A stretch of 64,000 nucleotides of DNA, from positions 27,431 to 91,430 of the forward strand of contig BEXV01000877.1 of NCBI GenBank assembly GCA_003118195.1, in the 5' to 3' direction. Origin of the DNA: Hemicentrotus pulcherrimus (taxonomy: Eukaryota; Echinodermata; Echinoidea; Camarodonta; Strongylocentrotidae). The notes under the pieces are model-generated. The model was not told the origin of the DNA and ran no database searches. It was given only the letters and a program-made list of their open reading frames with translations. Each line of letters opens with the position of its first letter. Within the stretch, counting starts at the first letter, position 1. The position numbers and the translations under genes were made by a program. Below, piece by piece: positions 12,201 to 25,610 of this stretch.

Positions 12201-15200
12201 ATAGACAATCAGTATAATACATTTCGCTCTGCATATAAAGGACTAATAAATCATTTGCCAAACTTTGTACATATTTTTGGATAACATTTGATGAAGACAG
12301 ATATATACATGTATACCCGGTATGTACATGCTGCATGAATTGAATAATTCACGTCCTTTTAACAAATTGCCATTAAAAATTGGTATTATAATTGGATGTT
12401 GTATGGACAGTCGATATGATGATGCTCATGATTGATCGAACGATCATTTAACAAAAGGCCTTCAATATTTTTTTTAACAATCAACTGAATTAAGCAATAT
12501 TGAAAATAACTAGCTGATGTTCTTAACTCAAATACCGGTAAGGCTTTAAATAGTGCCCAACATGCGATTCATGTTACATCTAATTTCCTTGTTGGCATGG
12601 ATGAAACCATTTTCATATGCATCCAAATTACATGTAATGTACATGTAGATGTATTTTAATGCTCTGCAAATGCATTATATTGACCTGTTCTTTCATTCAG
12701 TAATAAGCATATTCCAAATTGATTATTTCTTTTTAAAAGATACAAGAATCATGGTTGAAAAATTCATTTTTGCATGGTTTGTTATTTATAAACCCTTAGT
12801 CCAGAAAATATGCTTAGATTTTAAATATAACATGTATGGTGTTTACCTTTGGTTTATTTATAATTTATGCATCATACTGTAGGTAATTAATTTGGGTGTG
12901 TCTGTTTGATTCGATCATCCATTTTTTGGTGCTGTTGTTTCCTTAATGGTAACTCTTTCAGCAGGTAAATTTGCTAGTGGTTTGTGGTACAATGTTATTG
13001 CACAATGGACAAGTACATATTAATGTATTATTAGAGTGAAAAACAAACAATTTTAGAAAAAGGAAAAAAGTCAACACTGCACCGGCCAGCGTTTATAGTA
13101 ATGCTGATAAAATGTAGGTTTTCATTTTTGTCTTTCGAATTATTGGCAGACATGAAGGGTAAGGATAAAGAGAAAGTGCCTAAACGATAACAGTGCTGGT
13201 TTGGAATGACGTACATGTACCATACACTCTTTCTGATTCATAGTCTCACTAACATAAGTGTGAGTTGACACAAATCTTCAAATATAAGTGGTCTTTCAGT
13301 AGCGATAAGATCAATAAATCATTGCACCATGATATTTACAATGTTTTTGAAGGTGTACCCATGGACTGTGTCGTCGCTGATGCATATGTAAACTGGTCAC
13401 TTACAGTGTATTTGATATTTACATTGACAGAGTACATTTTTTGCCCAAATTTGGGAAATTCTGCCCAAAATTGCTTGAAATACTTGTACACCAACCCATT
13501 TTGGGAAATACAGTATTAAATGTAATACTACATGTACATGTAGATGGCATAAAAATATTTTCTTGTGCATTAAGTGCAATTCTTTTGAACTGCAAGTTGT
13601 GTAATTATGTTTGTGTATCCAGCTATGTACAAAGCTGAAAGAAGGCGGCGTTAAAGTCGCCCTCCTTTATAGGAATGTCTGCTCTTATATTGCTGTTTGA
13701 GAAAAAGGCAAGTCAAATAAGACCTACGCATGTACCTTTGTGCATTTAACATGTTTATTGTGAAGTATCAAAGTAAATATTGCTTTTGATTCAGATTTCT
13801 AAAAAGGGTAAAAGTTTAGTGAGAAAATAATGGAAGTCAGAAAGGTCAAATATATGCCTCACATTATACAGTGCCTTTTTCTTCTCGCAGAATCTTAATA
13901 ATTCAGTTCAAAGTTGAATGTGAGATACCGGTACTGTTGTAACTGTAGTTTAAAATGTCAAAAACATTCCATTTCATAAGCATGGTCAGAATTTTTGGTG
14001 ATCATAAAGCAGGGTAAATTGCATGGAAAATGAAAAAGATATTTCTTTGAACAAGTATTGCATTGCAAATTTATACTTTTTTCAAAACCAAAATGAAGTC
14101 ATGATGAATATTGAAACACAGTAAACCTACATTTCTATGTGTTCCTTTAGAAAATGCAACGTGGAATTACTCCTAGCACATGTACATGTACATGTAATTA
14201 TCTTTGTCTTTTCATTGTATCTGTAATCAAAGGGAACCTTCTTTTAACTTTTTATTTGTTTTGCCTTTTGAAGCAAGACTGTTCCAAAGTTCAGCTATTG
14301 TCTGTCTTCATGCATGACTTGTAGGTTAACAGAGCAACACCCATTTTGAATATATAGCCGCCTTAATTAAAGAGGTGCAGTGTCTCAAATATTGAAAGCA
14401 CCTGTGAAAAGGGGAGTCCCATTAATTTCTTCTAGAAAATGTCCAGACTGTTTTGACAGAATGTTACACTCGTGATTGTTTCATATCAAGCGCAGAGGAA
14501 TGAAGACATTGTTTGGAAAGCCCTATACAATTATTAGGAAAGAAATAAGGAATGAGAGTTCAAAATGGTTTTCCCTGAAGCAAACTGGTCTTGAAACTAT
14601 CATGTTATTATTATGATTTATCTGTTTAGACTCAGAAGGGAATTAACACATATACTTCATTATAGAGTTAATATCTTTCTAGCTTTGAAAAGACAATAGG
14701 CATCCGCATGATACTTGTGTGGGTAAAGCTCTGTGTAACACAACTTCAATGTGAACTTTTCTTGTTCAAAAAAAAAAAAAATCATTTGTTCATATGGACA
14801 TGCTTTGTACCGAATGGTCTTTAAACAGAACTTTCCTTAAAAATCGCACTCTATGCAAACAATTTGATTCTTAAAGGCAAAGATAGGATCTGTGCAACCT
14901 TTACTTAAAAGTCTAAAGGTATTTATTTGGGAATGAGGAATCGTAGAAATTATTCATATATTTTTTTGACTTGGTTAACCATTAACTTCCTGGAACATGG
15001 AAATGATAGTGTCATAAAATGTTAAAATGTATGTATGTTTCCTGGCCTCAAATGTTGAAGATCCACGATGCAATAGGTAACAGTGTAAAAGGCTATGAAC
15101 TGAATAAGACGGAGAAGGGATAGGTTTTATACAAATTTTATTTTTTTCTGAAATTATTATATTTTATCTGATTTTAGACATTCCATATGTGTATTGAGCC

Positions 15201-17014
15201 TTTCATTAATCCATTAAAAAAATGAAATAAACAGATATATCCAATTTTGAATATAAGCTTGTACAAAGTGATCTATATTTTTATGTCAAAATATCATTCC
15301 CTCATTTAAAAAACACACTATAAAGATGTAATTCTCAAGGTTTGAATACATGTAAATGAAATACATTTTTGTGTAGAGGGAAGAAAAGTACCGGTACTGT
15401 AGATGTAGGCCTACTTCATGATCTTAAAGATTTGTTTTTCTTTTCAGAACTGTTTTACAAAAAGAAGTTTGTTAGTATGCATAAGTAAATATATTTTATT
15501 TCCCCCTGAATGGCATTAATCGGCCAAAGCAATTTTGAGTATCCAAAGTTGTCCATTGTTATCTTGAATTTTACTTGAATGATTGAATTTCCTGTAATGG
15601 TTATTATTTGTATATGTTTGTATCATACAAAATTTGCTCTATTTCATATAAAGAAATTTTTTCTTTTTGTTTTCCCAATGATTTGATTGCTGTTTGAATG
15701 ATTTCTTTATTTTATGATGTTTGTGTGTTTAATGATTTTGATGCTGCTTTTAAACTACCCGTTTAACCAGATGTCAGTGTATATATTTTTAGAATTCAAT
15801 GTACAATTCTTTAAAAAAATTCTTTGCAAATCTGTCCTATGTGAGCATTATTTGCAAAATAACTATTGCTTGTATATGCAGTTAGTTGTCAAAAATATCC
15901 ATTCATGCTTTAAGATTAATATGTGTGTTGGATAATCAATGTAATTTGTTTCAGTGAACTGAACTGAGTACTTTTCATCACTTATTGTAGCAAACTGGTT
16001 GGATTTTGACAACAGATGGCAGCAAACTGTATCAAATGTTATGCACATTGCATTCAATAGTGATTTGTTTTCTGTACTTTCAAATGGGAAGGCTCACATA
16101 CATGTATACATGTAATATCAAAATCTGACCAGACGATATGCTTCGGCTTCACTATCCTGATCTTTGATGTTTTGTATTCTTATAAAATATCTAAAGGCTT
16201 CATTATGAGTATTAAAGAGGATAACACTTTGAAAATGCAGCAAAATATTGATACTGAGTCTCAATATTAAGGATTTTCACCTCTGATTTATGACATGTAT
16301 TTTGTATACCGGTACTTACAAAATTTTCCAGAATTTCTGAGCAATAGGATAAGACACCATTCTATATGTATTCACACTGAGTTAATGTTAAGGAAATTGG
16401 TCCTTCTAAAATCTAAAATATACATGTCTATTTTACTGTATCACTTTAAAAGGGCTAAGATCCATGAATTGTTTTACCCGTTCAAGGTTACTAGACTCGA
16501 CTGGTGGTTTCCAGATTTCTGTCATTCAGCGATAAACCATCAATGTCAGGATAGAACTTGTATTATGAGCATTGTAATAGTTGTTCAGATCCACTTTGTC
16601 ACATTTATTTTGACTGTAAAGTGTAAACTTTTGAAACTGGTTTCAGAATAGGTGCATAACTTCTAAATCATTTCAGAAAAGAAAAAAAATCCTTTTGATG
16701 ATTATGTTTGCAGCAGGTTTTATGATTCTATTTTCACTACAAGATATTATATAATGACAATAAGGAGTACTGTATATACACTGTATCATGTAAAACTTAT
16801 CAAGGACAGAAGTCATTGTTTTGCACCATTGTAAAGTAACATAAGGAAGGAGAAGGATATTAGATCGTTGCTGCAACAAAACAGATTTTCATTTCCCTAG
16901 TAAGTGGCCATAAAATGCAATAAATTGGGATTGCAACTGCTCCAACACACTTCATTTGACTGTATGTTTTATTCATGTATTTCACCTTTGAGTCAATGTA
17001 TGTTTTAGTGCAAG

Positions 17015-17046
17015 CATGGACCTACTATTCGAGTAGTAGGTCCATG
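17015..17046. repeat. Perfect 13-bp-stem hairpin
   Basis: CATGGACCTACTA and TAGTAGGTCCATG are exact inverses around a 6-nt TTCGAG loop. It is isolated, with no T run after it. Confidence 0.9.
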
Positions 17047-17089
17047 GTGCAAGAAAGAATAGTGAGCTAGATGAAAAGATCCAAACATA

Positions 17090-17345
17090 CAAAGGGAGAG
17101 AGAGAGAGAGAGAGAGAAGGAGAGAGAGGGTGAGTAAAACAGGAAGAGGGTGTGAAGTGGAGTGGAGCTGATACAGAAAGAGGGGAGGGAGGTGGAAGAG
17201 GAGTGGAGGAAAGACAGTAATATGGGAAGGAGGAGGAGCAGAAATGGAGAGAGAGACAGACGGAAAGAAAAGTGGATTGGTGCAGAGACAGAAAAAGAAG
17301 GGAGGAAGGTGGAGGAAAGAGAGAGGAAGAAGAAAATGGGATGGA
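17090..17345 (+). repeat. GA microsatellite and purine-rich tract
   Basis: A pure (GA)n core at about 17095-17116 continues as a 220-bp almost pyrimidine-free tract. The open frame across it is a composition artefact. Confidence 0.9.
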
Positions 17346-18810
17346 TATATTAAAAATAAGCTTTCAACAAATGATGTAGTACATGTAATTACTAGTATTG
17401 AAATAACTAGTACTGCTTGAAATTGAAAAAAAAAAAATACATGTATCTTTTGATTTGTAATTAGGCATCAAACATACACCTCAATAAGGAAACGAAATTA
17501 CAAGAAAATGTAAAAATTGCATTTTTTATAGAAATGGTACATTTAATTTGAAATTGTACATAGGAGTCCAATTCATTCACTTTTTGTCAATATAGGCATT
17601 CTCACACATCAAATACATGTATATCATTGGTACAAGTACAAACATACAATGGCTGATTGTACACAAAAAAAAACCCCTCAACACATCAAAGTCAATTGGT
17701 GTACTGCCCTTAATAAACCAGACCATTAACAAAATTATGTCTCAAATCTCATTTTCAAAGACCCTTGTCTCAAATATAATATTTTTAAAGGTCTTGGAAG
17801 TACACATCCACAGTTATGAGACATAGCGTCTAGCTGTCATGGTATAATGTATAGTTTGGATGGATAATGGATTACAATTGAAGTTATGATGATGGAAATA
17901 TTTGCTAATGCATTTAGAGATTAGAACTTTCTTTTGGTGACTGTAGCCAAGTGGGTATGCTCTATTATTGTGACTTTTAATCATCTCAAATTTACAACTA
18001 ATAGAATGGGTTTATGAGATTCAACACAAAAGTACAGTTCACAACAACAGAATCACATCTTCGTGAAAATATGTTGTGTAATTATACAGAAAGAGAAAGA
18101 ACTAGTTCACTCTAAAACTGATTGTCAGAGAGTCATTTGCTTGAAAATAAAACTGGCAGTTGGTCTACACTTCTGCCATCAAGCTGCTAAAATGCAGTTT
18201 TTAAATTGTGCTGAAATGAAGAGAGAAAAAAAACTTTATGGTTGACCACATATTGAAAGATGTATTGAAAGTTTAAGAGGAATGACATTTTTTTAAAGAT
18301 TTTGGTTCATAATTATAGAAATTAAATGATCAAATATCGTTTCTAAAACTGAAAAAAACTGCGACTCTGTCCAAACGCGGGAACGTTGATGCGGAAGTGG
18401 ACACCTATATCTACATGAACTCTAACTTCTGGGTGGATGGAAGGAGACATGATTAAATTTGTTTCCTCAATCACGCTTCTGACATGGCACTGAAATGACT
18501 AAACATTTAACAAAAATATGGCGATTCCTACACAAAACTTACGTTAAGTACAAGCAGATACATACACAGCTGCAATGAAACCGAAAACATTTTTAATTTA
18601 ACCTCAGAATCTAACACTTACACTTAATGTGAAATAGCAAGAAAGAGCAAGAGTTGCCTGATTGAAGCGTAACAAACAAACATATAATCGAATGACAAAT
18701 TTAGCATAGGTAGTCATGGCACATCATTACAAAGGAAAAGTGCTGCCTCATATTTAACACCTTTAATTAGAGCGTAAGGCCACTCTCTCTTTCAGGAATC
18801 TTGAATAGTG

Positions 18811-19214
18811 CCAGGGTGGTCCATAAGGGGTCCATGGTACCTGTAACCGTGACAGGGTTAATATTGATTGTACAGTTTTTGAATAAGCAACAGGGTTCAT
18901 ATTCATTAAGCCTTTAATACTAAGCCTAGTTGTCAATTTACTTGTACTATAGCCTATTAAAATTAGTTGATAACTAGCTTTTACGTTTAATAAATATGGG
19001 CTCGGGTTATTGTTCATTCTCAGCCAAAATAAATTTATGAAATATTAGACACAGTATGTTTGAAAATGCTCCAACAAATCTTAAAACCTTGGAACCCTTC
19101 AGCACGTCCATGGAGCCTGGCCACAAGGGACGTGGTGCTTCATGCCGCATCAGCTCATACTCCTTCCATGTTCCAATTTTACAGGTTTAATTTATTGTTT
19201 ATGGACCACCCTAA
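18811..19214. mobile_element. MITE-like element with GGGTGGTCCATAA ends
   Basis: AGGGTGGTCCATAA near 18812 is inverted at about 19200-19213 (TTATGGACCACCCT). The interior is non-coding and the target duplication is unclear. Confidence 0.5.
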
Positions 19215-20575
19215 TAGCGCCCTACTGTTTCTCACAATTCATGACTTTGGAAAACACATACAATGAAATATTCATGAAGGGCACAACGTCAACAATGATA
19301 CCATATTTCATCACAATTTGTGCATTTCTTTCAAACGTGTTCAATACAATTACCACAAATATCTAATACTGCTGAGGAAGGGGTAATTGGGTGAAAATTC
19401 AATTAAAGTCGTTGCATATTTCAAAATTCACATTCTTACAAAAAGTTGATATTATCATAAGCTAGGTTTCTACAAAGCTACTTGAGGAAATGGTTGGATT
19501 TATTACCCTTCTATTTTCAACAACGATAGATGAGCACAAGCGCAGACTCATAGGGATACAAAAAAAAATTACCGTAGTAATGAATAAAATACAAAAATAT
19601 AAACATTAGAATGAGAGTGAGGTATTTGTTGTGGTAATCATGAACATGTATATAGGACAAAGTACACAATGCATAATACTAGGTGTACTTATCATCAATT
19701 TTAAGTAGAGGAAAAGGATATCAGGAAATAAATAATTAAAATAAACCATTGCTGTTTTCTTTCCTACTTTCTTTCCTACTGCATGCTATACCAGAAACTA
19801 GAAAAATACTTTACGTGATATGGCTTAATGGGATTATACATAAAGGGTAATTGTACATATAAGTGTAAAGATGCTGAAAACAAATCTACCAAATCAATGT
19901 CCAAATATCTTATCTGAAGAAATTTTTTCAATGAACCCCTCCTCCCTTAAACAAGCATTAACATATTTTTTATTTTTTAAAAAATATTAAAAAATCACTT
20001 GCCAACAAGCTTTAAAATGTTTCCAGAAACATGTATTCTTATTTGTATGTGTATTTCATTTTCTGTAGTTTTCACAGGTGATAAATGTACATTTCATCAA
20101 TTATATACCTTTTTTTTAATAAAAGAGAATAAAACTTAAAATGTGGCAAAGAAAAGATTAAAAATAATCTGAATTCCACATGCTGGAATGAGGGAAAGTA
20201 TAGTTTGTACAAGAAAATGCCAAATTTTGCATACATTTTGAAAGAAAAATTATGACTTAATGATTATCAAGTAATGCACTGCACATAAAAGGTGAAAATG
20301 TCATGCTTTATGACATTATTTCAAATACTTTCTTAATTCCTTTTGTCATGAACTCTTTGGTTTGAATAAGAAATAAGAATGGAGGTTATACATTCTCAAC
20401 GGATACTCTACATTTTGGCAAAGGAAACAATACAGCTAACGTATATACAAATCTGAGTGTAGACTTTAAATCAGGGGCTTTTTGACACATTCAGAGGGCA
20501 GCAGCAAACAATTACAAATGTCCATATAAATGGAAGTATTTTACACACAAAAATGCAGATTAATGCATCATAATG

Positions 20576-20672
20576 ACAACAATAATTATAGTCGCATTTG
20601 TATAGCACTTAATATTATGTTACTAATTGCTTTACATTTTAATCATTATCATCAGGGTCATTGGATTCATAT
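20576..20672 (-). mobile_element. SINE 3' fragment
   Basis: The segment with ATAGCACTTAATATTATG and GGTCATTGGAT matches the 3' part of the full SINE at 52766-53064 in the same orientation. The tRNA-like head is absent. Confidence 0.55.
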
Positions 20673-21111
20673 CAGTTACAAAACAATCAAATGCATTAAA
20701 AAATAATATATAATAAAACAGAAGGTGATAAATATACATGAAGATGGAGACCAAAAAAAATAAGGGCAAAAGAGTGCTAAATGTTCGTCTCTAAATACTG
20801 GGCTCATAATGGGCTTAGTCCAATGGAAAAACGTGGCAAATACATGTACATGTCTGTCCAACAGCGTATAGACCTTCTTACATGTACATGTAGTTCAAAA
20901 TGTAATGTTTATCACTCCAATTCTTGGGCTGATTTGATGCCCACAGCATGGAAAGGGTTAAACACAGTTTTCTATGAGAAATACAACCAGGGGTACAAGA
21001 AGATTTTTTTTGCTGGTTCTTGAAATACAAATATGTACTCACATATCATACAGATGAACTAAAACAAGATTGACATTATGCGGGGAGTCGGTTACAAGTA
21101 CATCATCGGCC

Positions 21112-21364
21112 GGGTGGCAGAAGGGCAATAGCGCGCGAGTGACTCGAAAACTACTTTTCAAATTATTTGTTTTATATTTAAACTGCTTTCCGTCCCGAAG
21201 ATTTTTTAAAACATAAAAGACCAATGAAAATGTTGTAGTAGAACCCACAATTTTTTTCTCGGAAATAAGTCAGTTTTATAAAAGTTTGAGGCGATTTAGT
21301 GCTAACGCCCTTCTGCTTAAAGTTTCATTATTGATCTGAAATTTGAGCTAACGCCCTTCTGCCA
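21112..21364. mobile_element. Element bounded by GGCAGAAGGGC inverted ends
   Basis: GGCAGAAGGGCAATAGC (about 21117) is inverted at 21347-21363 (GCTAACGCCCTTCTGCC), with a further internal GCTAACGCCCTTCTGC at 21302. It belongs with the AGAAGGGC hairpins at 46 kb and 60-61 kb. Confidence 0.55.
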
Positions 21365-21977
21365 GCCAGGCGACGACATGTGTACAGACAGACACAAACT
21401 GAACTTTCATATTCACCTTACATTTCCCATCTCTCTGTTCCTTATGATATCTGGGCCGTTTTTGATAATAAGGCCACTCATAATAGAACTCTCTTTTGTA
21501 TATATCAATAAATAATGTAAATTTGAAATGTACAGATGAACAAGCACAGTAAAATTTGCCACATAAATGACAATAAAAACATTTTGGTAAAATTCTTCCT
21601 AATACTGTACATCAACTCTGCAATCTAGCAAATGCTACATTCAATTTCATAACTTGAGTTGAAAGCAATGATAATAAAAGCTTATGATTCTACAAAATGC
21701 AACATATGAAACAAGTGTACATGAAGAATAAAAAAGCTCATGATGGTAATTACATATGAAGTTTGTGTTGAAAATAAAAATACTGAAACAAACATGAAAA
21801 CAAACCATTTGCTTCTTTCTAATAATTTTAGATACATATAAGAACACTGCATGTGTCTCTTTTTGTATGATAAAATAAAGAATACATGAAATAAACTATA
21901 ATGCTATAATAATAACGTAGCGAGTCCTACGTGATATATCCTTATTTGATTGTCCGAAAGGTGCAAATAACATGATA

Positions 21978-22100
21978 AAGAAAAAAAGAAGATGAAGAAG
22001 AAGAAACAAAGCAAAAAAGGAAGAAGTAGAGGAAGAAGAAGAGAAAAGGAAGATGAAGAGGAGAAGAAGGAGAAGAAGAAGGAAAAGAAAATCCAAAAGT
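21978..22100. repeat. GAA-rich tract
   Basis: Imperfect GAA/AGAAG repeats of about 120 bp. The opposite-strand open frames (Ser/Phe/Leu runs) are not genes. Confidence 0.9.
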
Positions 22101-22963
22101 GTTAGTAGCAAAAATACCAAAGAAAGAAAACACAGAGTACAGTATCTATAGTTTCCCTACATCAGTTATCACACAAAATTGGAACAATTTTAGCTTTCTA
22201 CTTTGTCTGCCCCTAATTGCTGAAAAACAGATTCAAGCACAATAATATATCAGAAAAAGAGTTTTAAATACAATATGTTTATAACTACCTTTCATTCTAA
22301 AAAATGCTCATGCATGTTTTGGATAGCAACATTAAAAACAGAGCATAACATACATGGACATTGGATTTGTTCAAATCAGGTACTGACATATACTTTAAAC
22401 AGAGGCAGAAAGACTTTAAAGCCATATATCACTTGCATACCATCTGCATGAAGGTCCTTTTAATAGCTCTGGTTAATTATACAGATGTTTACATGATTCT
22501 GTTTTGAAAGTAAAGTAAGAAAGAAATTTGAAAATACCAAGCAAAATTCAGTTTCCCTTTTTCTTATTTTAGCTGGCATCAATCATTTAACGGGAATAAA
22601 TTGCACATGATTAGAATTTTAAAAATAGCATTTGATCTTGTTTTTCAATTTAAAAAATGTGCAATGCACCTATGCACAATATCTTATGAAATAATCACCC
22701 TTGCATAAAGAAACATCCCTTCACATCACACAATTTGACAGATATTTTACTTTAGTAGTCTCCCAAGATGACAGAAAATCTGTCATGGACTTAAGAGTCT
22801 ATGCGTGCAGCTTATCTTTCAATATTTCACTTCATCACCATGTCATAAGGATGGCCAAAACTTGTATTCTAATGACAGCACCGACACGCTTATAAAAACA
22901 GAATAAAGTTTTAACCATTGGTGATCCACAAGATATTCAGGTCACCTTGCACAAGTTCATTGG

Positions 22964-22979
22964 GGTGGTTTAAACCACC
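22964..22979. repeat. 16-bp perfect palindrome
   Basis: GGTGGTTTAAACCACC is self-complementary with no loop. Confidence 0.9.
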
Positions 22980-23402
22980 AGGAAATAGCTCTATCATAGG
23001 GAACTTATCATAGATAACTAATTCCTAACAATGCTGATCAATTTGCACTCGTATGATTGTCTCCAAAAGACATTTGCAAATACTGAGAAAAGGGATACAT
23101 TATTCATGGGGTGCAGATTTGTGTCTGTTTGGAGTCCCAATGACTTTTATTCACATTTATGTGCTATAATACAGTATCAAAAGCTCTTGCGGCTCCAAAC
23201 AGCAAATTGGTTCCATGGAGTTGACAATCATGCCTATTGCAGCAATGCACCAACTACATGCGTGCAAGCCCTATGCATAGTTCACAGACACACAGACCAC
23301 TGAAGCACCGCAGCAGTTGCTAGAGGTTCACCTGACATATCAACACCTCGTGTATGCATAGTAAGACATAGTGACAAAAAGAGACGTGGTGATTTAAGAT
23401 CT

Positions 23403-23584
23403 GGGCCCTGTCTTACAAAAGACTTGCGATTGATCCAAATCAACCGCAGTCCCTCCAAATCAACCGCAATACCTCCAATCAATCGTAAGTCTCCTATCTC
23501 TCCTATCTCTTATGGACATAGTTGCGATTGATATCGATCGCAAATAAGTTGCAATTGATATCAATTCTTTGTAAGACGGGGCCC
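23403..23584. mobile_element. Foldback MITE, GGGCCC ends, copy 1
   Basis: The ends GGGCCCTGTCTTACAAA and TTTGTAAGACGGGGCCC are inverted. The interior is built from GATTGATATCRATC and CAAATAAGTTGC motifs that also pair. A second copy of the same family is at 37263-37424. Confidence 0.8.
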
Positions 23585-23738
23585 TAGTTATACATGTAGG
23601 TAGAAATGCTCAGAAATTCCATTCAATTCCATTCATTTGGATTAAAATTATGCTAGGTTACAATACAGTTCAAACGGCACGACTCTTCCATCTATGGGTG
23701 CTTAATCCCTCTTGGAATGGGGGTTGAGGGAGCTTGCG

Positions 23739-23924
23739 TTAGAGTCTGTCGAAAGAGTTCATTTTGTGGAGTGTTTTCTGCGCCCTCATGATTGAACCGT
23801 CGCTCATGAAGCCCGAGCTTTGGCTGAGGGGCGAGTCCATGTCGGAGCTGTTGCTATGGAGATCCATCATGGGGGGCGGTCTCCTCCATCGGGCAGTGGG
23901 GGAGTTTGGAGTGGTCACATTGTA
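23739..23924 (-). CDS. CTNNAL1: Alpha-catulin exon P (C-terminus and stop)
   Basis: After acceptor TTTGTTTTTAG the exon encodes 61 residues and TAA (23739-23741). It starts YNVTTPNSPTARWRRPPPMM, is Ser-rich in the middle (HSNSSDMDSPLSQSS) and ends KTLHKMNSFDRL. The tail differs in sequence from the human C-terminus, which is normal for this variable region. The proline/serine content suggests an unstructured, possibly phosphorylated tail (inference). Confidence 0.82.
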   Translation of the reverse strand, partial: YNVTTPNSPTARWRRPPPMMDLHSNSSDMDSPLSQSSGFMSDGSIMRAQKTLHKMNSFDRL

Positions 23925-24287
23925 CTAAAAACAAAGAGGGAGGAAAAGGTGTTTAAAAGGTATCTGAAAGAAGCTAGAAATGAAATAAAGCCTTCAATAT
24001 ACTTCAACCCAACTTTTATATTTCTATCATATCATTATTGTTCATGCTTTGTTCATGCTTTATTTTATCTTTGTTTTTCGACATTATTTCTATCTCCAAG
24101 TCTCCTGTTGGAATGAAATACCCTTAAACTTAAGCCAGACAAATATCTCTCAGCAGCAAACTATTTTAATTCCAATTCATATGCATTCTGAAAGGTGCTT
24201 CTTCAAAATCTACATCTACTTTGCATACATTTCGCCTGAGAAACTATTTTATTTTCAAAAAATAATTCTTATATGAAATTCTGTCAC

Positions 24288-24786
24288 NNNNNNNNNNNNN
24301 NNNNNNNNNNNNNNNNNNNNNNNNNNNNNNNNNNNNNNNNNNNNNNNNNNNNNNNNNNNNNNNNNNNNNNNNNNNNNNNNNNNNNNNNNNNNNNNNNNNN
24401 NNNNNNNNNNNNNNNNNNNNNNNNNNNNNNNNNNNNNNNNNNNNNNNNNNNNNNNNNNNNNNNNNNNNNNNNNNNNNNNNNNNNNNNNNNNNNNNNNNNN
24501 NNNNNNNNNNNNNNNNNNNNNNNNNNNNNNNNNNNNNNNNNNNNNNNNNNNNNNNNNNNNNNNNNNNNNNNNNNNNNNNNNNNNNNNNNNNNNNNNNNNN
24601 NNNNNNNNNNNNNNNNNNNNNNNNNNNNNNNNNNNNNNNNNNNNNNNNNNNNNNNNNNNNNNNNNNNNNNNNNNNNNNNNNNNNNNNNNNNNNNNNNNNN
24701 NNNNNNNNNNNNNNNNNNNNNNNNNNNNNNNNNNNNNNNNNNNNNNNNNNNNNNNNNNNNNNNNNNNNNNNNNNNNNNNNNNNNNN
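24288..24786. other. Assembly gap probably hiding a catulin exon
   Basis: 499 Ns lie between exon O and exon P. Human catulin has a helix here (VDKCITKIRSMM to YKLLKK) that neither exon O nor exon P encodes. A phase-0 exon of roughly 70-110 nt is therefore expected in the gap. Confidence 0.7.
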
Positions 24787-24926
24787 TTAGATGAGGAGTA
24801 TATAATGTATGTAGGAATTTAGGAAAACAGAAGGAATTAAAGAGGAGAGAACAAACAAAAATGAAAGAGGAAAATAAGGGGACATGGATCAACATAATAT
24901 CAGAACATGATCCCAAGAGCCCTTAC

Positions 24927-25106
24927 CTTGTTGAATGTGCTTGATTTGCCTGCTGAAGGTGACTTGGTGGTGAAGTTGAGCTGCTGACAATGGGATGGGA
25001 TCTGTTCTAAGTACATCATGAGTTCACTCCGTAGTTGACAGTCTGGCACCTGCCCTACAAACTCCCGGACTGATCGGAAGAGCTTGTTGCCCTCTTCAGC
25101 AAAGTA
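24927..25106 (-). CDS. CTNNAL1: Alpha-catulin exon O
   Basis: 180 nt, 60 codons, phase 0; acceptor TTCTTTGTAG, donor GTAAGG. It encodes YFAEEGNKLFRSVREFVGQV, PDCQLRSELMMYLEQIPSHC and QQLNFTTKSPSAGKSSTFNK. Human has VFAAEGLKLTSSVQAFSKQL in the same place. The protein segment that should follow is missing, and an assembly gap begins 140 nt away. Confidence 0.93.
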
Positions 25107-25194
25107 CTACAAAGAAATGATTAAGAGAGGATTGTGGTTTTGTAATGAACAAAGGTACAATCATGTACATCAATAATGGATAATATTTTATTCA

Positions 25195-25610
25195 ACTGTG
25201 GGATGAGATCTGTTCTGGGTACTTCATGAGTTCATTTTCAGCCAACAGTCTGGTATCTGCCCAACAAACACAGATACTGATTGGTAGGGCTTGTTGCCCT
25301 TGTTGTCTTCTGTAAATCTTCAATCTGGTCTTGTCATACACTCTTCTTATCCTAATTTCAAAGTTTTTTGTAGGTGGCAGCGCAGATAAGGCATTTCCTT
25401 TCTAGCTGCCTCCTCATTCACATAAATACTCACTTTTTTCTATATTCTTGTCCAGATCACATTATATTGTACTATTATCTTACGTAACATTTGTTTAATG
25501 TGACGATATATCTTGTGATTTTGTATGTTATTGTATCTAAATCTTTTTTATGATGAATGGAATAAATTTGATTATCTTATCTCTTTAGCAAAGTACTGCA
25601 AATAAATTTG
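25195..25610 (-). pseudogene. Decayed copy of catulin exon O split by an insertion
   Basis: 25195-25318 aligns with exon O at 24986-25096 (offset about 208 bp), and 25576-25610 continues the alignment through the exon start, a kept acceptor (GCAG before TACTTTGCTAAAGAG) and intron. On the minus strand the copy reads GNKPYQSV and FVGQIPDC like the real exon, then a one-base deletion breaks the frame. About 260 bp of unrelated sequence lies between the two parts. This copy is upstream of the real exon in transcript order. Confidence 0.8.
25319..25577 (+). mobile_element. Insertion inside the exon O relic, possible LINE 3' tail
   Basis: About 260 bp interrupts the relic between GCTTGTTGCCCT and TTAGCAAAGTACT. 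Its right end (GAATGGAATAAATTTGATT) looks like a retroelement 3' tail, but no coding sequence or clear target duplication is visible, so the type is a guess. Confidence 0.4.

Larger units (their letters stand above)
9283..18800. other. AT-rich intergenic region, part probably LRR-gene 3' UTR
   Basis: I see no gene in this 9.5-kb stretch. The first few hundred bases after the stop are probably 3' UTR; AATAAA occurs at 9616 and again near 10055 and 10225, but the true poly(A) site cannot be chosen. Other content is purine-rich tracts (11112-11220, 17090-17345), TACCGGTA sites and a 32-bp hairpin at 17015. Confidence 0.65.
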
